From the NCBI GenBank assembly GCA_029561345.1, contig JAKQJC010000003.1:1-44603 (forward strand): DNA of 44,603 nt. The letters are read 5' to 3'. Source of the DNA: Chloroflexota bacterium. GTDB lineage: Bacteria > Chloroflexota > Anaerolineae > Anaerolineales > Anaerolineaceae. Of the stretch, positions 7,861 to 14,743 are shown piece after piece (within the stretch, counting starts at the first letter, position 1; each line of letters begins with the position of its first letter). A program made the translations under genes and the position numbers. The notes below the pieces were generated by a model. That model had not been told where the DNA came from and made no database searches. It saw nothing but the letters and a program-made list of their open reading frames with translations.

Positions 7861-8105
7861 CGATCAATATTCCCCAATTTACGGATGAAGAGCGGATTGC
7901 AGCGCTGATTGAACAGCTTGACGCCTATATTGCCCAATATCACGGCGGGGCTGTGGAACTGGTTGGCGTTGAAGGAAAGAAGGTCAAAGTGCGCCTGGGC
8001 GGCGCCTGTTTGAACTGCCCGCTTTCACCTGCCACACTGCAGGGCTGGGTTGCCGGCACCATCAAACAATTTTTTCCTGATTACGATGTGGAAGAAGCAG
8101 CTTAG
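7857..8105 (+). CDS. NifU-like C-terminal domain protein (Fe-S cluster scaffold/carrier)
   Basis: 82 residues, essentially a stand-alone NifU C-terminal domain: an N-terminal helix ending in YIAQYHGGAVELVGVEG, a strand KKVKVRLGGAC and the cluster-binding pair Cys51-x-x-Cys54 in CLNCPLS, then a helix. The family binds a labile 4Fe-4S cluster and passes it to target proteins. The translational coupling to the cNMP-domain protein suggests a small sensing or Fe-S delivery unit with the MBL-like protein upstream. Confidence 0.88.
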   Translation: MTINIPQFTDEERIAALIEQLDAYIAQYHGGAVELVGVEGKKVKVRLGGACLNCPLSPATLQGWVAGTIKQFFPDYDVEEAA

Positions 8106-8130
8106 TCGGAAACACGACGATACCCTGAAT

Positions 8131-8165
8131 AAAGCCCTCCGGAAATATTTTCCGGAGGGCTTTTT
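8131..8165. terminator. Bidirectional Rho-independent terminator
   Basis: A 15-bp perfect inverted repeat (AAAGCCCTCCGGAAA at 8131-8145, its complement at 8149-8163) has a 3-base loop and T-runs on both strands. It ends the MBL/cNMP/NifU unit on the plus strand and the chelatase/SHOCT unit on the minus strand. Confidence 0.88.
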
Positions 8166-8184
8166 GAATCACCGTGCTTTTCGG

Positions 8185-8571
8185 TTATTCGATAAATACT
8201 TCCACATGCTCGCCGTCTTCATCATCAATCAGGTCGATCATTTTGCCGATCTGGCCGGAATCGAGAAAAGCCTTCAGGCGTTTAGGGTCCAGCCCTTCAA
8301 TTTCGGGAGCGGAGAATGTGCCCATTTTCATGCCCTGACTGACCAGGTTCAGCGGCAGGCGCAGGTTGACGCGCGTTTTGCCGGTTTCAAGGTCGGTGAC
8401 GCGCACGCGAAACCAGCGCGGACGGATAGGGGCAGCCGGGCGGGCCGGAACTGCCGGGGTGCGGGGCGCGTTGGCGTCGATGGCCTCCAGCAATTGTGCG
8501 GCATCCTGGGCTGTGATTTTTCCTTCCTGTACCATTTGCAAGATTTTCATGCGTTCTTCGCGGGTTGCCAT
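8185..8571 (-). CDS. SHOCT-like (YvlB/LiaX N-terminal type) protein
   Basis: 128 residues. The N-terminal 35 residues (TREERMKILQMVQEGKITAQ, then DAAQLLEAI) match the helix pair found at the N-terminus of YvlB/LiaX-type proteins. A Pro/Ala/Arg linker follows, then a strand-rich section (FRVRVTDLETGKTRVNLRLP) and an acidic end (IDLIDDEDGEHVEVFIE). The second half resembles the second part of DUF-type proteins linked to envelope stress in Firmicutes. It lies 21 bases after the VWA frame and is probably cotranscribed with the chelatase. Actual function is unknown. Confidence 0.7.
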   Translation of the reverse strand: MATREERMKILQMVQEGKITAQDAAQLLEAIDANAPRTPAVPARPAAPIRPRWFRVRVTDLETGKTRVNLRLPLNLVSQGMKMGTFSAPEIEGLDPKRLKAFLDSGQIGKMIDLIDDEDGEHVEVFIE

Positions 8572-8592
8572 AGCTGCACCTGTCCTGAGGAA

Positions 8593-9600
8593 TTATTTTT
8601 TGATTTGCTGCGCCATTTCCTGGCGCACGGTCTGGTAAAGGTTCTCTGCTTTGAGCTGGCCGAGGGAATAGCAGGGAGCCTTGAGGTTGTCGGCGAGAGC
8701 CTGAGCCAGGCCCTGATCGAAGGCGAAATGTTCCATGTTGATGACCACACTGCGGTAATGATTGAAGGCGATTTCTTTGGCCAGGCGTTCTGATTCTTCG
8801 GCCGGGGGCAGGCGCGACATGGAAACATTGCCAGCCCCATCCGTCAGCACAATCAGCAGCGGCATCACATCAGGATGCAGCATCTTTTCGCGTTCCAGCA
8901 CATCAAAAGCCATTTTGAGGCCGGCCGAAAGCGGGGTTTTTCCACCCACTGGAATATCGTTGAGGGCGCGTTCGGCCAGCATCACGGAATTGGTGGGCGG
9001 CAGCACCAGGGTGGCGCGGTCTTTCTGAAACACAATCAATCCCACACGGTCGCGGCGCTGGTAGGCGTCGGTGAGCAAGGAGAGAATGGCGCCTTTGGTG
9101 GCTTCCATGCGCTCTGAGACGGCCATGGACCAGGAAGCATCCACCAGGAAGAGCACCAGGTTGGCAGCGCGGCGCACGCGCACTTTGCGGTGCAGGTCGC
9201 TTTTTTCAATAGCAAACGCCACCTTGCGGCGCTGGTCAGAGCGTTTCTGCTGGAAGGGTGCAGCGGCGCGCAGGGTGGCGTCAAAAGCCACATCATTGGT
9301 TTTGCCATTGGCAGGGCGGGCCTGGATATAGCGGCCGCGCTTGCGGTCGGTGTGGGTGCGCGAGCGCCGCCCGGAATGGTGGCGCATCATCTTGTCCAGC
9401 GGGGTATCCAGGCGGCGCGGCTCAAAGGTCTGGCCGGTTTTGGTTTTGGTGCCGCCATCCCACCAATAAGCGGTATTATCTTGAAAAACGTTCTGCGGCG
9501 AGGCTTCCGGTTCCGAAGAATCCGGCGGCTCTTCGCTTAACCTTGCATCAGAGGGTTGCTGTTTTTTTTTTGCTCTGAGGCCTCTTCGTTTTGCTGTTCC
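8593..9600 (-). CDS. chlD: VWA half of a ChlD-type chelatase, reached by -1 frameshift
   Basis: The frame is open from a TGA at 9601-9603 down to the stop at 8593. It has no ATG, GTG or TTG with a binding site before the conserved part. An ATG at 9390 would cut off the acidic, Pro-rich linker (EEPPDSSEPEASP) and the segment AYWWDGGTKTKT that belong to the ChlD linker. The C-terminal 190 residues are a von Willebrand A domain with the MIDAS motif DASWS, the Thr in GGKTPLSAG and the Asp in LTDGAG. The preceding frame (AAA+ domain) reaches a run of ten A's on the coding strand; a -1 slip there fuses both parts into one protein of about 690 residues. The VWA subunit couples ATP hydrolysis to the large chelatase subunit (CobN/ChlH type), which is not in this window. 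Confidence 0.8.
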   Translation of the reverse strand, partial: GTAKRRGLRAKKKQQPSDARLSEEPPDSSEPEASPQNVFQDNTAYWWDGGTKTKTGQTFEPRRLDTPLDKMMRHHSGRRSRTHTDRKRGRYIQARPANGKTNDVAFDATLRAAAPFQQKRSDQRRKVAFAIEKSDLHRKVRVRRAANLVLFLVDASWSMAVSERMEATKGAILSLLTDAYQRRDRVGLIVFQKDRATLVLPPTNSVMLAERALNDIPVGGKTPLSAGLKMAFDVLEREKMLHPDVMPLLIVLTDGAGNVSMSRLPPAEESERLAKEIAFNHYRSVVINMEHFAFDQGLAQALADNLKAPCYSLGQLKAENLYQTVRQEMAQQIKK

Positions 9601-10664
9601 TCATCGAGGGGCGAGGGCTGGGTCTGGCCGGTTTTTTGCTTTTGCAGCTGGGCAATGCGTTCCTGCAGGTCTTCCACGCTGACTTCGCTTTGCTGGAAGA
9701 TGCCGCGTTTGATGCGGTGGGGCAGGGCCAGCTCGGCTGCCAGGGCAATATCGCGTTCGGTGATGGCGGTGCGGCCTTCGAAGGCGGCATGGGCGCGGGC
9801 GGTTTTGAGGATCACCAGGTCGGCGCGGTGACCATCCACGCTGAGGGAGGAGGTCAGGTCGGCAATCAGGAGCAGATCGCGGCGGGTATAGGTGACGTGT
9901 TCGACCAGGCGGCGGGCTTCTTCAATCTGGTGCGACAGTTCCAACTCGCGGGGCTGCCAGTGATCGCAGAAGGCTTCGGCATCCGCTTCAAAGGAAAGGT
10001 TGCGTTCCATAATGGTGACGCGCTGGCGGGTATCATGAATGCCGCGAATTTCAACCGAGAGGGCGAAACGGTCCAGAAGCTGCGGGCGCAGGTCGCCTTC
10101 TTCAGGGTTCATGGTGCCGACGAGGATGAAGCGGGCAGGGTGGGTGAAGGAGATGCCTTCGCGTTCGACGATGTTCATGCCCATGGCGGCTGAATCGAGC
10201 AGCACATCCACCACATGGTCATCGAGGAGGTTCACCTCGTCAATATAGAGCAGGCCGCGGTTGGCGGCTGCCAGCACACCGGCTTCAAAATGGCGTTCGC
10301 CTTTTTGAATGGCGCGTTCAATATCAAGGGTGCCAACCACACGGTCTTCGGTGGCCGAAACGGGCAGGTTGACAAAGGAGGTGGCGCGGACGGTTTCGGG
10401 AAGGGGTTCGCCGCTGCTGGCGCGTTCGCGGCATTCGGTGCACCAGGTTTGTGGGCTTTCGGGGTCGCAGCCAAAACGGCAGCTGCTGACCACTTTGACC
10501 TGGGGCAGCAGGGCTGCCAGGGCGCGGGCGGCTGTGGATTTGGCTGTGCCGCGTTCGCCGCGAATCAGCACGCCTCCGATGCGCGGATTGACCGCATTCA
10601 GCACCAGGGCGCGGCGCATGGATTCCTGTCCGACAATTGCTGTAAAGGGGAAAATTTTTGGCAT
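9537..10664 (-). CDS. chlI: AAA+ ATPase (ChlI/CobS-like half of the chelatase gene)
   Basis: 375 residues from the ATG at 10664 (AAGGA six bases upstream) to the TAA at 9537. Walker A is GERGTAKST (36-44), Walker B LLYIDEVN (138-145), the ChlI insertion LDDHVVDVLLDSAAMG follows, and four Cys (62, 66, 75, 78) form the CxxxC...CxxC pair usual in this ChlD/ChlI subgroup. The tail (EEQQNEEASEQKKNSNPLMQ) is acidic like a ChlD linker, as expected if the stop at 9537 merely truncates a longer ChlD. Thus the same gene can give a short ChlI-like and, after frameshift, a full ChlD-like subunit. Metal could be Mg or Co; no bacteriochlorophyll genes are seen here. Confidence 0.85.
   Translation of the reverse strand: MPKIFPFTAIVGQESMRRALVLNAVNPRIGGVLIRGERGTAKSTAARALAALLPQVKVVSSCRFGCDPESPQTWCTECRERASSGEPLPETVRATSFVNLPVSATEDRVVGTLDIERAIQKGERHFEAGVLAAANRGLLYIDEVNLLDDHVVDVLLDSAAMGMNIVEREGISFTHPARFILVGTMNPEEGDLRPQLLDRFALSVEIRGIHDTRQRVTIMERNLSFEADAEAFCDHWQPRELELSHQIEEARRLVEHVTYTRRDLLLIADLTSSLSVDGHRADLVILKTARAHAAFEGRTAITERDIALAAELALPHRIKRGIFQQSEVSVEDLQERIAQLQKQKTGQTQPSPLDEEQQNEEASEQKKNSNPLMQG
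9561..9583 (-). promoter_or_regulatory. Programmed -1 frameshift site (A10 tract)
   Basis: On the coding (minus) strand ten A's (9571-9562) are followed by C. In the ATPase frame the end reads A AAA AAC, a classical -1 slippery heptamer. A GAAGAGG Shine-Dalgarno-like sequence lies about 12 bases upstream of the heptamer, similar to the dnaX arrangement. A C(TTCG)G-capped hairpin, CCGG...CCGG, lies about 35 bases downstream, further than usual. The A10 run could also act by transcriptional slippage. Confidence 0.75.
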
Positions 10665-10817
10665 AAAGCTTCCTTGTTGTAGATCCATTCAAGTCAACGC
10701 AACTGTAAGTTTACCACCAAGTGCCCTGTGTTTCAATGCCAATCATCCGGTTTCAGGCCTGAATGATGGCCTGTGTTGAGGAGATTGTAAACCGGCTGTA
10801 AAGTCATCGGTTGGCAG

Positions 10818-10846
10818 TTAACCAGGCTTTGTGATATTCTTATAAT
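10818..10846 (+). promoter_or_regulatory. Promoter of the diguanylate cyclase gene
   Basis: TTAACC (10818-10823) and a perfect TATAAT (10841-10846) with 17 bases between. The predicted transcript start near 10853 is only about 8 bases before the ATG and no ribosome binding site is visible, so translation may be leaderless. Confidence 0.6.
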
Positions 10847-10860
10847 GGGAATGTCCCAAA

Positions 10861-12414
10861 ATGAACCCAATCAGAAAAACGATTATTTTAACGGTAAAGG
10901 AACAGCAATACCTTATCCTGTCAGGAACCGTATTTAACACCATTTTAGGGGTGTTGATGGCCGGTCAGGGGCTCGGTATTGGATTGGCAACAGACGACGG
11001 CCGGATTATGTTTAATTTGGGCCTTGCGGGATTATTGTTTTTACAGCTTCAATATTTTGTCATCATAAACCTGATTGCCCGACATTCATGGCTGAAATGG
11101 ATGCTGCCCGGAATTTATGGCGTGGTGGCAAGCTTGGGATTTGCCCTTCACGGCATGGGCTATATGGCCGTGCCGACGGCCTTCATGATCACCCAGGTGG
11201 CCCTGTCAACCATTCTTTACGGACGTGGACCGACCTATCTCTTTTTGGGTCTGCGTATAGCCGGCGATTTTCTGCTTAGCTGGCTGACCCCTTTCGATTA
11301 TGCTTACCAGCAGATGGTGGCCATGACATTTATTGGCGCGGCGCTGGTGGAGACCATTTTTTATTTGCAATCCATTCTGGTGAAACAATTTGGACGCCTT
11401 GAAATGCTCAATCATGTGGCGCGGCGGCTGGCCACTTCGCTGGAATTGGATGAGGTGCTCGACCTGATTGGCAAGGCCGTGCAGGAGTCCTTTCAGGCAG
11501 ATACCTATTACCTGGGCCTGCTGGAAGGTGATTACCTGAAACTGGCGCTGTTTTATGATGATGGTGAATATTATTATGGCCAGACCATCCCCCTTGAGGA
11601 CACTTTCTCCGGAAGGATCATCAAGGACAAACGCTCGCTGATTTTCTACGATTTGCCAGATGAGGCAAAAGCCAGAGGGATTCCAGTATCCACCATTGGC
11701 CGTGATAAAGCCAGCTCGTCATGGATGGGAACGCCGCTGGAAACCGGCGGGCTGCTGCTGGGGGTGGTGGCGGTGGCATCGTACCAGGCCAACCAGTTTG
11801 ACACCAAGGACCTGAACATGCTGGAAAATTTTGCCCGGCAGGCAGCCATGGCCATTTCAAATGCCCAACAGCATGCCGATGCGGTGGAACGGTCGCGCCA
11901 GGACAGCCTGACCGGGCTGTACAACCACGGTTACCTGTTGGAGGGCATGGCGCGGGCGATCAATGAAGCGCGGGTGAACCACCAGCGGCTGGGGTTCATC
12001 ATGCTGGATGTGGATTTTTTCAAGCAATATAATGACACTTACGGACACCAGGTTGGCGACCAGGTGCTGACCTGCCTGGCGCAAACCATCCGCCTGCATG
12101 TTAAGAACACCGACCTGGTGGGACGCTGGGGCGGCGAGGAATTTGCCGTTTTGCTGCGGAACGTTTCGCTGGCCGAAACCATCAACGTGGCCGAGCGCAT
12201 CCGCAAGACCCTGGCCGAGATTGAATTGCGGGACCGGGATGGAAGATTAATTGCACCCCCGACGGTGAGCCAGGGCGTGGCCACCTATCCGGAAGACGGC
12301 CTGGACGGCTTCCGCCTGGTGGATGTGGCAGACCGGCGCCTGTATCAGGCCAAGGAAAACGGCCGCGACCAGATTGGCACGCCGGAAACCGAGGCAGAAA
12401 TTGCTGCATCGTAG
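10861..12414 (+). CDS. Membrane-bound GAF-GGDEF diguanylate cyclase
   Basis: 517 residues. Residues 20-170 hold about five to six transmembrane helices of an uncharacterised sensor region. A short coiled stretch (QFGRLEMLNHVARRLATSLE) leads to a GAF domain (about 190-340), followed by a GGDEF domain. The catalytic motif is GGEEF (424-428) with DVDFFKQYNDTYGH upstream, so it should make c-di-GMP from two GTP. The product-inhibition site RxxD reads KNTD, so feedback inhibition may be lost. It stands alone with its own promoter. Confidence 0.93.
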   Translation: MNPIRKTIILTVKEQQYLILSGTVFNTILGVLMAGQGLGIGLATDDGRIMFNLGLAGLLFLQLQYFVIINLIARHSWLKWMLPGIYGVVASLGFALHGMGYMAVPTAFMITQVALSTILYGRGPTYLFLGLRIAGDFLLSWLTPFDYAYQQMVAMTFIGAALVETIFYLQSILVKQFGRLEMLNHVARRLATSLELDEVLDLIGKAVQESFQADTYYLGLLEGDYLKLALFYDDGEYYYGQTIPLEDTFSGRIIKDKRSLIFYDLPDEAKARGIPVSTIGRDKASSSWMGTPLETGGLLLGVVAVASYQANQFDTKDLNMLENFARQAAMAISNAQQHADAVERSRQDSLTGLYNHGYLLEGMARAINEARVNHQRLGFIMLDVDFFKQYNDTYGHQVGDQVLTCLAQTIRLHVKNTDLVGRWGGEEFAVLLRNVSLAETINVAERIRKTLAEIELRDRDGRLIAPPTVSQGVATYPEDGLDGFRLVDVADRRLYQAKENGRDQIGTPETEAEIAAS

Positions 12415-12502
12415 GGTAATCATAGGGTAAACGTCAAGCGAGAGGAAAGGAGGAGTGATAATATAGACTGTGAAAGGCGACTTCTTTTCTCCTCCTTATG
12501 AA

Positions 12503-12529
12503 GAGAGCCGGGACGGCGACCCGGCTCTC
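12503..12529. other. Stable hairpin between convergent genes
   Basis: A 10-bp perfect inverted repeat (GAGAGCCGGG at 12503-12512, CCCGGCTCTC at 12520-12529) with a 7-base loop lies between the ends of the diguanylate cyclase and hemerythrin genes. Neither side has a T-run, so it may protect or pause transcripts rather than be a classical terminator. The rest of 12415-12553 shows nothing else. Confidence 0.5.
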
Positions 12530-12553
12530 GTCAGTTTAATCAGGACAGCGGGG

Positions 12554-12949
12554 TTATTTGGCGACCAGACGCAGCTGCGTATCAATGCCCTTGATGTGAT
12601 TGACCAGCCAATCTCCCAATTCTTTTTTGACTTCGATAGCCAGCAGAGCGCTGGGGCCTTCTGCCTTCAGGCGGTCGTGAATGCGGCCGAAGGTTTGGAT
12701 GAAGGCCGAATGAGCTGCGCGGTTGGCGGCCGCGGCTGGGCATTTGAGCCGGTCCATTTCAGCTTCTTCTTCGGCGAAGTGCTGACGGGCATAGCTGCCC
12801 AAGAATTCCAATAAAGGCTCCAGTTCCTTGCGGCCTTTCCCCTGAGCCATGGCATCGTTCAACTCGTTGATTTTTTGGATCAGCGTTTTATGCTGATCAT
12901 CAACCACTTTGACGTGGGTGGAGAGTGATTCATCCCAGACGATGGGCAT
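12554..12949 (-). CDS. Bacteriohemerythrin with one altered iron ligand
   Basis: 131 residues, a single hemerythrin four-helix bundle: VVDDQHKTL (His20), HFAEEEAEM (His57, Glu61), the third-helix pair and HIKGIDTQL (His118, Asp123). The family binds O2 at a di-iron site and serves as O2 store, sensor or carrier. In the third helix the usual H-x-x-x-H reads N-R-A-A-H (Asn76, His80), so one of the five His ligands is replaced by Asn. The start is preceded by AGGAGG at good distance. Monocistronic. Confidence 0.9.
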   Translation of the reverse strand: MPIVWDESLSTHVKVVDDQHKTLIQKINELNDAMAQGKGRKELEPLLEFLGSYARQHFAEEEAEMDRLKCPAAAANRAAHSAFIQTFGRIHDRLKAEGPSALLAIEVKKELGDWLVNHIKGIDTQLRLVAK

Positions 12950-13003
12950 AACGACCTCCTTTGGGGTTGGAAAAAATTACAGACAAAATGATTGTAGCAT
13001 GAA

Positions 13004-13032
13004 TTGGAAAAATTTCATCCCTGTGCTATACT
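13004..13032 (+). promoter_or_regulatory. Promoter of the CoA-binding protein gene
   Basis: TTGGAA (13004-13009), 17 bases, TATACT (13027-13032) with an extended -10 (TGC before it). It lies 44 bases before the gene start. Confidence 0.6.
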
Positions 13033-13075
13033 ATTTTGATAACAGGGGCATTTTTTATACTTCAGGAGAGATTGC

Positions 13076-13528
13076 ATGACCGCAAAGGCTGATATTGATC
13101 TGTTTTTGAGCCAGAAGACGATTGCCGTGGTGGGGGCCTCGCGCAACAAGGCCAAGTTTGGTTACACTATTTTCAACGAGCTGAAAACCCGCGGATACAA
13201 GGTTTATCCGGTGAATCCCAATGCCGAGTCGATTGACGGCACGCCCTGTTTTGCCAGCCTGGCGGCGCTGCCGGAAGTGCCGGGCGGGGTGATCTGTGTG
13301 ACGCCGCCTCCGCAGACTGAAAAGGCCGTGGCTGAGGCGCTGGGCCTGGGCGTGCGCAGCCTGTGGCTGCAGCAGGGCGCAGAATCGGCCTCAGCGGTCG
13401 AGAGCGCGCGCAAAGCCGGGGCAGCGGTGGTTTCGGGTGAATGCGTGTTCATGTTCCTGCCCAATGGGGCGTGGTTTCACCGCTTCCACGGCTGGATCAA
13501 CGGCCTGATGGGCAAAACACCCAAATAA
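13076..13528 (+). CDS. CoA-binding domain protein (YccU-like)
   Basis: 150 residues forming one Rossmann-type CoA-binding domain as in the alpha subunit of succinyl-CoA synthetase: TIAVVGASRNKAKFGYTIFN near the start, YKVYPVNPNAESIDGTPCF, then GVICVTPPPQTEKAVAEA and LWLQQGAES. The full domain without an ATP-grasp partner matches the YccU family, whose role is not established. AGGAGA lies 7 bases before the ATG. The tRNA-Pro gene follows 82 bases downstream. Confidence 0.88.
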   Translation: MTAKADIDLFLSQKTIAVVGASRNKAKFGYTIFNELKTRGYKVYPVNPNAESIDGTPCFASLAALPEVPGGVICVTPPPQTEKAVAEALGLGVRSLWLQQGAESASAVESARKAGAAVVSGECVFMFLPNGAWFHRFHGWINGLMGKTPK

Positions 13529-13558
13529 AAATCGAGCGGCCCAAATTTGCTCAAAGGC

Positions 13559-13587
13559 TTGCCTTTTTTGAAGGTTTGTCTTATAAT
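13559..13587 (+). promoter_or_regulatory. Promoter of tRNA-Pro
   Basis: TTGCCT (13559-13564), 17 bases, TATAAT (13582-13587), ending 23 bases before the tRNA. A 10-bp inverted repeat (GGCCCAAATT at 13538-13547, AATTTGGGCC at 13585-13594) embraces the promoter. Confidence 0.65.
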
Positions 13588-13610
13588 TTGGGCCGTTCAA
13601 TAAATGAGAT

Positions 13611-13777
<167 letters not shown>

Positions 13778-13895
13778 ACATCAAAACCACCAGAAATGGT
13801 GACAAAAACCCCTCACATATACTTTATGTGGGAGGCTGATGTTTTAATGGGCTTTTCGTACACCCTGAGTACACCTATAAGCGAAAAGGCGGGAT

Positions 13896-14729
13896 TTATA
13901 ACTTCAGAGTATCGAAACCCTTTGGAGGTTCAATCCCCAAGAACTGCCTGTAAATCCGTTCCCGATATCCAACTCCAATCTCATTAATAGCCGAAATGAA
14001 TGCTTGATAAGTTCCAAGACCGCCAATTGTCTCCCAAAAGTCATTACCAATCAATACAACTTCATCTTTCTTCATGTCAAACCACCGAGCCGGAAAAGTC
14101 CAGGCATAATCCTCACGCCTCACACCATAAGGGTTATATGGTAAAGCGTAATAGGCGGCGTCAATCTGTCTCGGTTCCATAGCGTTGAGTTTAAGTATCT
14201 TTTCTTTTGATACCTTTGTCTGGTCTGAATTTGGGAGAGGTGCTTTTAATTCAAAGGCATATCGTCTGTTATTTTTACGGTCCTCGGCATAGACATCACA
14301 AATAACTGTCACCGGTATTTCCCCACCTCCACCAGCCATTACATACGCCAGTTCCTTATCCCAATCAGGTTTTATTCTGACTCCGTTGGCTGGATGCTCT
14401 AGGCGGTTTAAAACCTCAGTGATTCTTCTTAGTCGTTCTTCCTTCACGTTTCCTGAAATTGTCCGTCCTGTTGTTCCGTAACCTAAACCGTAGGATGCAG
14501 CGACCACCGCCAACCTCTCCCACACTGACCCAAATGGTGTCACAAACCGTCTTTCAAAGTGTGAACCTTTAAATATCTCGTCTGGAACGAGAGCGGCATA
14601 TAGAGGCCGTTTGGCGTGATGTTCGTCTGGAAGGAATGGATCGTTGACAAGTACGTTCTCCATTACTCTGTCCATCATGGCTTTGATTACTTCTTGGATA
14701 GCTGCTTTCATTCCGTCTTGTTCGGGCAT
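13896..14729 (-). CDS. Type II restriction endonuclease (TdeIII/MjaII-like)
   Basis: 277 residues from the ATG at 14729, which has GAGGAG at ideal distance; an ATG at 14759 inside the methylase end has none. A PD-(D/E)xK-like centre is visible: VICDVYAED followed by YAFELKAPLPNSDQTK, with the Glu-Leu-Lys at 160-162. The stretches TPFGSVWERLA and YGTTGRTISGNVKEERL, and KAPLPNSDQ, remind me of the TdeIII family (reported specificity GGNCC); this is a memory-based match. It lies 14 bases after the methyltransferase gene on the same strand, the usual R-M layout. The region is clearly AT-richer than its surroundings, a sign of transfer. Confidence 0.72.
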   Translation of the reverse strand: MPEQDGMKAAIQEVIKAMMDRVMENVLVNDPFLPDEHHAKRPLYAALVPDEIFKGSHFERRFVTPFGSVWERLAVVAASYGLGYGTTGRTISGNVKEERLRRITEVLNRLEHPANGVRIKPDWDKELAYVMAGGGGEIPVTVICDVYAEDRKNNRRYAFELKAPLPNSDQTKVSKEKILKLNAMEPRQIDAAYYALPYNPYGVRREDYAWTFPARWFDMKKDEVVLIGNDFWETIGGLGTYQAFISAINEIGVGYRERIYRQFLGIEPPKGFDTLKL

Positions 14730-14743
14730 GGTCTTCTCCTCTG

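Noticed and set aside
8050..8793. Plus-strand frame across the terminator and the SHOCT-like gene
   Set aside because: It runs through a strong bidirectional terminator and opposite two supported genes.
8593..9390. VWA gene starting at the ATG at 9390
   Set aside because: It would drop the conserved linker that is open further upstream; no ribosome binding site precedes this ATG.
12470..12814. Plus-strand frame opposite the hemerythrin
   Set aside because: Antisense shadow; the hemerythrin has motifs and a ribosome binding site.
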